Origin: Actinacidiphila acidipaludis
GTDB lineage: Bacteria; Actinomycetota; Actinomycetes; Streptomycetales; Streptomycetaceae
DNA length: 64,000 bases
Direction: 5' to 3'
Assembly (NCBI RefSeq): GCF_019890725.1
Contig: NZ_JAINZZ010000037.1
Location: 1 to 64,000 of the forward strand
The notes below the pieces were generated by a model. The model ran no database searches, was not told where the DNA came from, and was given only the letters and a program-made list of their open reading frames with translations. This document shows positions 48,773-56,379 of this stretch, piece by piece (within the stretch, counting starts at the first letter, position 1; each line of letters opens with the position of its first letter). The position numbers were made by a program, and so were the translations under genes.

Positions 48773-49570
48773 TCAGGCGGACTCGGACAGCAGCCGGGTC
48801 AGATGCTCCCGGGCAGGGCCGAGCAGACCCGGCAGGTCCGCCGCTGCCTCGTACCAGCGCTTCTCGTACTCCCAGCACAGCCAGCCGTCCCAGTCGGCGC
48901 GGCTGAGCACCTCGACGGTCTCGGCCAGCGGCAGCACACCGGCGCCCAGCGGCAGCGGGGTGGGGTCGGCGGCCGACGCGATGTCCTTGACCTGGACGTA
49001 GCCCAGGTAGGGCGCCAGCGCCGCGTAGGTGACCGACGGCTGCTCGCCCGCCAGCCAGGTGTGCATGACGTCCCAGATGGCCCCGGTGGCCCGGTGACCG
49101 ACCAGACCCAGCACCCGGGCGACGTCCACTCCCGCGCGATGCGAGTCGTGGGTCTCCAGCAGCACCCGCACCCCGAGGCGGTCCGCCGACTCCGCCGCCG
49201 CGGCCAGCCGGCGCGCCGCGAGGGCATCGGCTTCCTCGGCGGGCTGGTCGCCCCCGCCCGGGAATACCCGCACGAACGAGGCCCCGAGGTCGGCTGCCAA
49301 CTGGAGAGCCGCGTCGATCTCCTCCAGTACGGGGCCGTCGTCACCGGGAGCGGCGACCTTGGCGTAGGCCGCGACCGTCAGGACGTCGATCCCGGCCTTG
49401 CCGAACTGCTCCGCGATATGGGCGCGTTCGGCTGCCGGCAGCCCGGTGTGCACCGGGCCTTCGGCGCTCGCACGCAGTTCGACGCCGTGGTAGTCGTTTT
49501 CCGATGCCAGCCGGAGGACCTCGTCGACCGGCATGGTGGGGACCCCGAGGGTGGAGAAGGCGAGTCTCAT
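48773..49570 (-). CDS. Sugar phosphate isomerase/epimerase-like TIM barrel
   Basis: A 265-residue AP endonuclease-2-type TIM barrel. MRLAFSTLGVPTMPVDEVL opens the barrel; metal-binding-type residues occur in NDYHGVELR, LLETHDSHRAG, AIWDVMHTW, VQVKDI and WEYEKRW. The ATG at 49570 is chosen for the canonical N-terminus; no clear ribosome binding site. Substrate unknown. It is a second member of the family in this window, besides 55138-55983. Confidence 0.85.
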   Translation of the reverse strand: MRLAFSTLGVPTMPVDEVLRLASENDYHGVELRASAEGPVHTGLPAAERAHIAEQFGKAGIDVLTVAAYAKVAAPGDDGPVLEEIDAALQLAADLGASFVRVFPGGGDQPAEEADALAARRLAAAAESADRLGVRVLLETHDSHRAGVDVARVLGLVGHRATGAIWDVMHTWLAGEQPSVTYAALAPYLGYVQVKDIASAADPTPLPLGAGVLPLAETVEVLSRADWDGWLCWEYEKRWYEAAADLPGLLGPAREHLTRLLSESA

Positions 49571-49612
49571 TCGGCCGACGCTAGGCACCCCTCCCGGCCG
49601 GGTCAACCGGGA

Positions 49613-50323
49613 TCAGCCGCTGACAATGCCCTGGGCGCGGGCTGCCGTCAGCCACTCGGGGAACTCTGCCATGAGACGGTCGTACAACTCGGCGTCGGTT
49701 ATGGAGCGCGGATCCTTGCCCGCCGCGAAGAATCCCGCGTTGTCGACCACTCGTTTGGCGGGCACCGGCAGGTCGTCCAGGCGCCGCAGGAAACGGAACT
49801 CGTCGTCGCCGAATCCGATGAACTGCCAGAACAGGGGCAGCTCGGCGGCTTTGCACAGCACCTGGGTGGCGGCGCTCTTGCTGCTCGGGCCGCCGTCGGT
49901 CTGGAAGACCACGAATCCCGGGGCCTGTGTGCCGGACCGCTGGTAGTGCTCGATGACGGCGGTCATGGCCGCCGCGTAGTCGGTGCGGCCCATGTGCCCA
50001 TAGCTGTCGTTGAGGGCGCTGATCCGTCCGGCGTACGCTGTCAGCGACACTTCGTCGATGCCGTCGACGCCGGTGGAGAAGAACACCACGGGCACGGTGC
50101 CGTCGTCGTCGAAGTGCGCGGCCAGGCCGAGGGTCTGTTCGGCGAGGTGCTGCACCGAGCCGTCGCGGTAGTAGTTGCGCATGCTGCCGGAGCGGTCGAG
50201 CACCAGGTAGACGGCGGCGCGCTCCCCGGACAGCCCGTGCTTGTCGAGACTGACCGCGGCGTGCCTGTAGAGGCTGACCAGGCCGGGCGCCGCCTGTTCC
50301 ACCTTCTCCAGTGAGATGGGCAT
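49613..50323 (-). CDS. VWA-domain protein (TerF/TerY-like)
   Basis: 236 residues with a von Willebrand factor A fold. The MIDAS DxSxS motif is VLDRSGSM near residue 42, with the further metal-site Thr and Asp in MGRTDYAAAM and VFQTDGG. Such cytosolic VWA proteins accompany tellurite/phage-stress loci, but no TerD homologue is nearby. Function unassigned. Confidence 0.85.
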   Translation of the reverse strand: MPISLEKVEQAAPGLVSLYRHAAVSLDKHGLSGERAAVYLVLDRSGSMRNYYRDGSVQHLAEQTLGLAAHFDDDGTVPVVFFSTGVDGIDEVSLTAYAGRISALNDSYGHMGRTDYAAAMTAVIEHYQRSGTQAPGFVVFQTDGGPSSKSAATQVLCKAAELPLFWQFIGFGDDEFRFLRRLDDLPVPAKRVVDNAGFFAAGKDPRSITDAELYDRLMAEFPEWLTAARAQGIVSG

Positions 50324-50350
50324 CCTTTTCCCCCTTGTCGTCGCCGTGCC

Positions 50351-51337
50351 TCAGGCGTCGTTGTGCGTTGCGCCGGCCGAGGGCCGCTCGCCGTCCCTGC
50401 CGGGCGCGGTGGCGTCCAGAGAAAGGCGCCAGTCCTGGCCGACCAGGTCGTGTCCGAAGCTGTGGTGCGGCTTCTCCGCGGCCAGTTCGAATCCGGCGCG
50501 CTGGTAGATCCTGCGGGCGTCACCGAGTATGTCGTTGGTCCACAGCACCATCTGCCGGTACCCCGCCTCCTTGGCGAAGGCGATGCAGGTGTCCACCAGC
50601 ATCCGGCCGATGCCGTGGCCGCGAGCGGCGGGGTCGACGACGAGCAGCCGCAGGCGGGCGGTGTCCGGCTGGTCGTCGCGCATGCAGAACACGCAGCCCA
50701 CGCGTTCACCGTCGAGTTCGGCGATCCAGGCGGCTTCGGCCTGCGGGTCGTGGTCGGTCGCATACCCGGCGACGATCGTGGCGACGAGCGCCTCGTACTC
50801 CTCGTTCCAGCCGAACTGCTCCGCATACACGGCGGCGTTGCACTCGATGGTCCAGCCGAGGTCGCCGGGGCGGGGAGCCCGCAGTACCGCGGGGTGGGCC
50901 TCCGCGCCGCGGGGGTGGTCCTCGCGCAGGATCTCCCGCACGGTGCGCATGGCGTCGGTCAGCCGGCCGCGCTCCTCGCGCGGTATGCCGCCGACGAGAG
51001 TGCCCACAGCTTCCTGGGAGCGTTCCTCCAGCAACGAGGCCGCTTCCCGGCCGTGTGACGTCAGCTCTATCCGCTGCCGCCGCGCGTCCCGTTCCGACGG
51101 CCTGCGGGTGACCAGTTGCTGCTGCTCGAACTTGGCGAGCATGCGGCTGAGGTGCCCGGCGTCTATCGACAGCTCGACCCGCAGGTCGGCGGCGTCCGTG
51201 TGGGGTGCGTGCGCGAGTTCGTACAGCACGCGCGCCTCGGTCAGCGTGAACGGAGTGTGCAGGTGGCGGCTGTAGTCGAGCGCGCCGATGAGATTGGTGT
51301 AGAAGCGGTTGAACTCGCGGATCTCCTTGACGGCCAT
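50351..51337 (-). CDS. MarR-family HTH fused to a GNAT acetyltransferase
   Basis: 328 residues. The N-terminal 140 residues are a MarR winged helix (LTEARVLYELAHAP; LSIDAGHLSRMLAKFEQQQLV; RRQRIELTSHGREAA). The C-terminal half is a GNAT domain with the acetyl-CoA loop RLLVVDPAARGHGIGRMLV. Such fusions occur widely in bacteria; the acceptor substrate is unknown. It ends 27 nt before the VWA gene and may be co-transcribed with it. Confidence 0.93.
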   Translation of the reverse strand: MAVKEIREFNRFYTNLIGALDYSRHLHTPFTLTEARVLYELAHAPHTDAADLRVELSIDAGHLSRMLAKFEQQQLVTRRPSERDARRQRIELTSHGREAASLLEERSQEAVGTLVGGIPREERGRLTDAMRTVREILREDHPRGAEAHPAVLRAPRPGDLGWTIECNAAVYAEQFGWNEEYEALVATIVAGYATDHDPQAEAAWIAELDGERVGCVFCMRDDQPDTARLRLLVVDPAARGHGIGRMLVDTCIAFAKEAGYRQMVLWTNDILGDARRIYQRAGFELAAEKPHHSFGHDLVGQDWRLSLDATAPGRDGERPSAGATHNDA

Positions 51338-51442
51338 GTCCCCCTCCGGTGGTGCGCGGCCTTGCGGAATTTCTTTGCCTAAGTCAAAGGTAGGCGGGTG
51401 GCGGGGCTGGAGGGAAGGGGGTGGGAGCAGGCTGTGGATAAC

Positions 51443-52528
51443 TCAGGGACGGTTGCTCGGCGGGGCGGTCGAGGCCCGGACCATGAGCTCGGTCGGGATG
51501 GTGGACAGACCGCCCGGCGGCGGGGCCTGCCGGCCCATCACGAGCCGCCCGGCCCGTGCGCCGGCTTCCTGCAGCGGGATGCGGACCGTGGTCAGGGCCG
51601 GCGCGGCGTCGACGCTGAACGGGAGGTCGTCGAAGCCGGCGACCGAGACGTCGCCCGGAATGCTCCGCCCCTGGTCCCGCAGTGCCGCGCACACCCCGAG
51701 CGCCACCGTGTCGTTGGCGGCCACTATCGCTGTCACGCCGGGGTCCCTCCGCAGGAGTTCCAGCGTGGCGTCGTAGCCGGACGCGCGGTCGTAGCCGCCG
51801 TGAACGGTGAGCCGCAGCGCGTTGTCGCCCTCGCCGGTGCCCGGTCCCATGCCGTGTGCCTCCAGCGCGGCCCGATGGCCTTCCAGCCGGTGCCGGGTCG
51901 TGCTGCGCTCCACCGGGCCGGTCACACAGCCGATCCGGCGGTGCCCGAGGGACAGCAGGTGCTCGGTCAGCCGCCGGGCGCCGCCGCGGTTGTCGAAGGC
52001 GACGGTCGTCACCTGACCCGAATCGTCGGGCAGCGTCAGCGGCGGCCGCCCGCACAGCACCACGTGCGTTCCAGAGGTGGCGAGCCGGGCCAGGCGTGCG
52101 GCGACCGCGGCGGTGTGCGTGTCGTCCTCGACCGCCCCGCCCGTCAGTACCACGCCCGCGGCGCGCTGCCGTTCGAGGAGCGTCAGATAGGTGAGTTCGG
52201 CCTCGGGTGAGCCGCCGGTGTTGCACACCACGGCGAGCTTTCCACCGACCGGGCCCGCGCCTCCGGCGCCGATCTCCGCCTGGAGCGCGCTCGCGATGAG
52301 GCCGAAGAAGGGGTCGGCGACGTCGTTGACGAGCACGCCGACCAGGTCGGACGTGGCGGCGGCAAGGGCGCGGGCCTGCCCGTTCACGACGTAGTCGAGT
52401 TCCTCGACCGCGCGCTTGACCCGTTCCCTGGTGTTGCCCGCCACGGGGTAGTTGCCGTTCAGCACACGTGAGACCGTCGCCGAGGACACCCCGGCGCGCG
52501 CGGCGACGTCCGCCAGAGTCACTGCCAT
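51443..52528 (-). CDS. LacI-family repressor of the oxidoreductase-DUF993-epimerase operon
   Basis: 361 residues. The HTH MAVTLADVAARAGVSSATVS and hinge VVNGQARALAAAT are typical LacI; a sugar-binding-like effector domain follows. It is divergent from the three-gene operon, and the shared promoter carries two AAGCGCTT sites. The effector is presumably the sugar or sugar acid catabolised by that operon. Confidence 0.92.
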   Translation of the reverse strand: MAVTLADVAARAGVSSATVSRVLNGNYPVAGNTRERVKRAVEELDYVVNGQARALAAATSDLVGVLVNDVADPFFGLIASALQAEIGAGGAGPVGGKLAVVCNTGGSPEAELTYLTLLERQRAAGVVLTGGAVEDDTHTAAVAARLARLATSGTHVVLCGRPPLTLPDDSGQVTTVAFDNRGGARRLTEHLLSLGHRRIGCVTGPVERSTTRHRLEGHRAALEAHGMGPGTGEGDNALRLTVHGGYDRASGYDATLELLRRDPGVTAIVAANDTVALGVCAALRDQGRSIPGDVSVAGFDDLPFSVDAAPALTTVRIPLQEAGARAGRLVMGRQAPPPGGLSTIPTELMVRASTAPPSNRP

Positions 52529-52685
52529 CCGGATCCGGTCCTCTCCTGCACTGCCGCGCCACTGCGTGCGCGACGGCGGTCGGCGCCCGCCCGCGGACCG
52601 CGCTTGTAGCCGCTCATGCTCTCACCGAGCGGCCCCGAGCGGGAGCGGTCCTGGGGCAGGTGTGGGGAGTGACTCATCAGTAGCC

Positions 52686-52699
52686 AGAAAGCGCTTACT
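52686..52699. promoter_or_regulatory. LacI-type operator 1 (AGAAAGCGCTTACT)
   Basis: The core AAGCGCTT palindrome at 52689-52696 lies in the divergent promoter. The core matches other LacI-family sites. The rest of the 52529-52838 gap shows only the second operator. Confidence 0.75.
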
Positions 52700-52761
52700 C
52701 GCGGTGGGCTATGGATGGCACCTTGCCGCACAGGCCGCCCACGGGCTAGCGTGAAGCGCGC

Positions 52762-52775
52762 AGAAAGCGCTTGCT
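52762..52775. promoter_or_regulatory. LacI-type operator 2 (AGAAAGCGCTTGCT)
   Basis: Shares 13 of 14 bases with operator 1. The cores are 76 bp apart, close to seven helical turns, so looping by a repressor tetramer or dimer pair is possible. Confidence 0.75.
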
Positions 52776-52838
52776 ACACCCTCTACTGCACCCCTGGCCA
52801 TGTCGCCTTCCCGCGACCGTCTGTCGAGGAGACTCCCC

Positions 52839-53990
52839 GTGACACGCAGAGCAGTGCGGATCGCCATGAACGGCGTCACCGGGCGGATGGGATATCGGCA
52901 GCACCTGGTGAGGTCGCTGCTCGAACTGCGGAGCCAGGGCGGCCTCGACCTCGGGAACGGCACCACCCTGTGGCCGGAACCGGTGCTCGTCGGACGGCGC
53001 GACCACGCCCTGCGTGCGATGGCGGAACAGCACGGGGTCGAGCGCTGGAGCACCGACCTCGACGCCGTGCTCGCCGACCCGTCGATCGAGATCTACTTCG
53101 ACGCCCAGGTCACCTCCGCGCGTGAGGAGGCGGTGAAGAAGGCCATCGCAGCCGGCAAGCACATCTACTGCGAGAAGCCCACCGGCACCACCCTGGCCGG
53201 TGCCCTGGAGCTCGCGCGGCTCGCCGACGCGGCCGGTGTCAAGCACGGCGTGGTCCAGGACAAGCTCTTCCTGCCCGGGCTGCTGAAACTGCGACGGCTG
53301 GTGGAGGGCGGCTTCTTCGGCCGGATCCTGTCGGTGCGCGGCGAGTTCGGCTACTGGGTCTTCGAAGGCGACTGGCAGAGCGCCCAGCGGCCGTCGTGGA
53401 ACTACCGCGCCGAGGACGGCGGCGGCATCGTCGTGGACATGTTCCCGCACTGGGAATACGTGCTCCATGAGCTGTTCGGCCGCGTGCGCACCGTGCAGGC
53501 GGTCACCGCCACGCACATCCCGCAGCGCTGGGACGAGCAGGGCAAGCCGTACGACGCGACCGCCGACGACGCCGCCTACGGCATCTTCGAGTTGGACGGT
53601 GGGGTGATCGCACAGATCAACTCCTCCTGGGCCGTGCGCGTCAACCGTGACGAACTCGTGGAGTTCCAGGTCGACGGCACCCACGGCTCGGCCGTCGCCG
53701 GCCTGCGCAACTGCCGCGTCCAGCACCGCTCGTCCACACCGAAGCCGGTGTGGAACCCCGACCTGCCGGCCACCGAGGCCTTCCGCGACCAGTGGCAGGA
53801 GGTGCCGGACAACGGCGAGTTCGACAACGGCTTCAAGGCCCAGTGGGAGCTGTTCCTGCGCCATGTCGTGCTCGACGAACCCTGGCGCTGGGACATGACC
53901 GCGGGCGCCCGCGGGGTGCAGCTCGCCGAACTCGGCCTGAGATCCGCGGCCGAGGGCCGCCGATTCGACGTCCCGGAGCTGGCGCTGTGA
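52839..53990 (+). CDS. Gfo/Idh/MocA-family oxidoreductase
   Basis: 383 residues from a GTG after GAGGAGAC. The dinucleotide-binding N-terminus is VRIAMNGVTGRMGYRQHL, diverged from the usual GxGxxG. The catalytic Lys of family motif EKP is present (HIYCEKPTGTTLAGALE). NAD(P)-dependent oxidation of a sugar, inositol or sugar-derived alcohol is likely. It is the first gene of the operon and overlaps the next by 4 nt (GTGA). Confidence 0.9.
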   Translation: MTRRAVRIAMNGVTGRMGYRQHLVRSLLELRSQGGLDLGNGTTLWPEPVLVGRRDHALRAMAEQHGVERWSTDLDAVLADPSIEIYFDAQVTSAREEAVKKAIAAGKHIYCEKPTGTTLAGALELARLADAAGVKHGVVQDKLFLPGLLKLRRLVEGGFFGRILSVRGEFGYWVFEGDWQSAQRPSWNYRAEDGGGIVVDMFPHWEYVLHELFGRVRTVQAVTATHIPQRWDEQGKPYDATADDAAYGIFELDGGVIAQINSSWAVRVNRDELVEFQVDGTHGSAVAGLRNCRVQHRSSTPKPVWNPDLPATEAFRDQWQEVPDNGEFDNGFKAQWELFLRHVVLDEPWRWDMTAGARGVQLAELGLRSAAEGRRFDVPELAL

Positions 53991-55141
53991 GCATCCTGCT
54001 GCCCGGTGAGTCCGGCGAGCCCCGCACCTATGTGCCGAGGACCGAACCCGTCACCTGTGCGACGGAACTGCCGCTGCGCAGCCGCGTGGTGTACTCCGCG
54101 GCGCATGTCGTGGCCGACCCGTTGCGGACAGCCGCGGACGCGCCCGCGGCGGTGGACTGGGACGCCACCCTCGCCTTCCGGCGGCACCTGTGGGCGCACG
54201 GACTGGGCGTCGCCGAGGCGATGGACACCGCGCAACGCGGGATGGGCCTGGACTGGGCGGGCGCGGCCGAGCTGATCCGGCGGTCCTCCGCCGAGGCCCG
54301 TGCCGTGGGTGGGCGCATCGCCTGCGGTGTCGGCACCGACCAGCTCACGGCCCCGGCAGCCACCCTCGCCGAGGTCGGCGCCGCCTATGAGGAGCAACTG
54401 GCCGTGGTGGAGGAGGCCGGGTCGCAGGCCGTGCTGATGGCTTCCCGGGCGCTGGTGGCCGTGGCCAAGGGCCCGGACGACTACCTGGAGGTCTACGGGG
54501 GTCTGCTGCGGCAGGCCGCGGAGCCGGTGATCCTGCACTGGCTCGGTCCGATGTTCGACCCCGCGCTCGCCGGTTACTGGGGCGGCGACGACCTGGACGC
54601 GGCGACCGAGACACTCCTCGAGCTCATCGCCGCCCACCCGGACAAGGTCGACGGTGTGAAGATCTCCCTGCTGGACGCCGGACGGGAGGTGGGACTGCGG
54701 CGGCGTCTGCCGGAAGGGGTGCGCTGTTACACCGGCGACGACTTCCACTACCCCGAGCTCGTCGAGGGTGACGAGCACGGATTCAGTCACGCCCTCCTCG
54801 GCATCTTCGACCCGCTCGCACCGGTCGCGGCCGCCGCCGTCAGCACCCTCGACACCGGCGACAGCGCGGGCTTCCGCGCCCTCCTCGACCCCACCGTGGA
54901 ACTGTCCCGGCACCTGTTCGGCGCGCCCACCCGCTTCTACAAGACCGGTGTGGTGCTGCTCGCCTGGCTGGCCGGACACCAGGACCACTTCGCCATGGTG
55001 GGCGGTCTGCAGTCCGCGCGTTCCCTGCCGCACCTGGCGCGCGCCTACGAACTGGCCGACCGTCTGGGCCTGTTCCCCGATCCCGCGCTCGCCGAGTCCC
55101 GGATGCGCGGCCTGCTCGCGGTGTACGGGGTGGACGCGTGA
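53987..55141 (+). CDS. DUF993 / dihydrodipicolinate-synthase-like protein
   Basis: 384 residues. Resembles the DUF993 family of DapA/aldolase-type TIM barrels (SRALVAVAKGPDDYLEVYGGLLRQAAEPVILHWLG, DKVDGVKISLLDA with a Lys at the Schiff-base-type position). Expected chemistry is aldol cleavage or dehydration of a 2-keto acid, but the family has no established reaction known to me. Overlaps both neighbours by GTGA, so the three proteins are made together. Confidence 0.85.
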   Translation: MSILLPGESGEPRTYVPRTEPVTCATELPLRSRVVYSAAHVVADPLRTAADAPAAVDWDATLAFRRHLWAHGLGVAEAMDTAQRGMGLDWAGAAELIRRSSAEARAVGGRIACGVGTDQLTAPAATLAEVGAAYEEQLAVVEEAGSQAVLMASRALVAVAKGPDDYLEVYGGLLRQAAEPVILHWLGPMFDPALAGYWGGDDLDAATETLLELIAAHPDKVDGVKISLLDAGREVGLRRRLPEGVRCYTGDDFHYPELVEGDEHGFSHALLGIFDPLAPVAAAAVSTLDTGDSAGFRALLDPTVELSRHLFGAPTRFYKTGVVLLAWLAGHQDHFAMVGGLQSARSLPHLARAYELADRLGLFPDPALAESRMRGLLAVYGVDA

Positions 55142-55983
55142 GCGCCCCGGCCGGCGGGGATTTGGACCGCCTCAGCCTCAACCAGGAGACCCTCAAGCAG
55201 TGGTCGCTGCCCGACCTCGTCGACGGGTGCGCCGCCGCGGGCGTCACCCGGGTCGGCCTGTGGCGGGCGCCCGTCCAGGAGTACGGCGTCGAGCGGGCCG
55301 CACGCCTCATGCGCGACAGCGGACTGACGGTCACGTCCCTGTGCCGCGGCGGGTTCTTCACCGCGTCCGAGCCCAAGGCGCGGGCGGCGGCCCTGGACGA
55401 CAACCGTGCGGCTGTCGACGAGGCCGCGGCGCTGGGCACCGGCACCCTGGTGCTGGTCTCCGGCGGCCTGCCCGAAGGCGACCGTGACATCGCGGCGGCG
55501 CGGCAGCGGGTCGCCGACGCCATCGCCGAACTGGCTCCCTACGCGGCCGGGCGCGGCGTGCGCCTCGCGATCGAGCCACTGCACCCGATGTACGCGTCGG
55601 ACCGCTGCGTGGTCTCCACCCTCGACCAGGCCCTCGACATCGCCGAACTGTTCCCCGCCGGCCAGGTCGGCGTCGTGGTCGACACCTACCACCTGTGGTG
55701 GGACGACCGGGCGCCCAAGGCGATCGCCAGGGCCGGGGCGGGCGGCAGGATCGCCTGCTTCCAGGTCGCCGACTGGGTGACGCCGCTGCCCGAAGGCGTG
55801 CTGCTGGGACGCGGACAGCTCGGCGACGGATGCGTCGACCTGCGCGGATTCCGTGAGCTGGTCGACGGCGCCGGCTACGCGGGCGACATCGAGGTCGAGA
55901 TCTTCAGTCCCGCGCTTTGGGCCAGGAACGGCCGCGAGGTCCTGGCCGAGGTCGTCGACCGCTACCGGCGGCACGTGCTCTGA
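55138..55983 (+). CDS. Sugar phosphate isomerase/epimerase-like TIM barrel
   Basis: 281 residues from GTG. Barrel strands with metal-ligand residues: RLAIEPLHPMYASDR, VGVVVDTYHLWWDD, ACFQVADW and IEVEIFSP. Similar to hydroxypyruvate isomerase/2-keto-myo-inositol dehydratase-like proteins. Third gene of the coupled operon; a product of the oxidoreductase is the natural substrate. Confidence 0.9.
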   Translation: MSAPAGGDLDRLSLNQETLKQWSLPDLVDGCAAAGVTRVGLWRAPVQEYGVERAARLMRDSGLTVTSLCRGGFFTASEPKARAAALDDNRAAVDEAAALGTGTLVLVSGGLPEGDRDIAAARQRVADAIAELAPYAAGRGVRLAIEPLHPMYASDRCVVSTLDQALDIAELFPAGQVGVVVDTYHLWWDDRAPKAIARAGAGGRIACFQVADWVTPLPEGVLLGRGQLGDGCVDLRGFRELVDGAGYAGDIEVEIFSPALWARNGREVLAEVVDRYRRHVL

Positions 55984-56127
55984 AAGTTCCCCGGAAAATT
56001 TCTGGTTGGGCGTACAACCCTTGCCGGTGGTGGTCGGTCATACATGGCATCACGGCTCCAGGGAGGGGTTCAGGGGGCCAGGAGGGTAAGTACGCCCGAG
56101 GGGGGCTTCGGGGGTATGGGGGGGAAC

Positions 56128-56163
56128 GCGCAAGGGGTCCGGCCGGTGCCGGACCCCTTGCGC
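56128..56163 (+). terminator. Terminator after the oxidoreductase operon
   Basis: A perfect 16-bp stem (56128-56143 with 56148-56163) with a 4-nt CGGT loop. The gap 55984-56379 otherwise has a G-rich stretch (56050-56125) and the helicase promoter region with no further clear signal. Confidence 0.85.
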
Positions 56164-56379
56164 ATTCCCGGACCGCCGCTCTCGCGCCCGCGCTGAACGC
56201 GGGGGTCCCGACGCGCGCTGCCGGGACGCTCTCCTCCGGCCGGCGGCAGAGCGGGGGCCGGGGACGGACGCAGCGGCAGCGGGTTGTCCACAGGCTCGTG
56301 GAGCGGCCCCGGCGCGCTGTCCGCGGCGGACGGTACCTTCGAATCGTCCAACCGCCGCAGCCGGGAAGGGAGGCCGGAG

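Noticed and set aside
51015-51028. TGGGAGCGTTCCTC, resembling a CebR box
   Set aside because: It lies inside the MarR-GNAT coding region, has mismatches in the right half, and no cellulose gene is adjacent.
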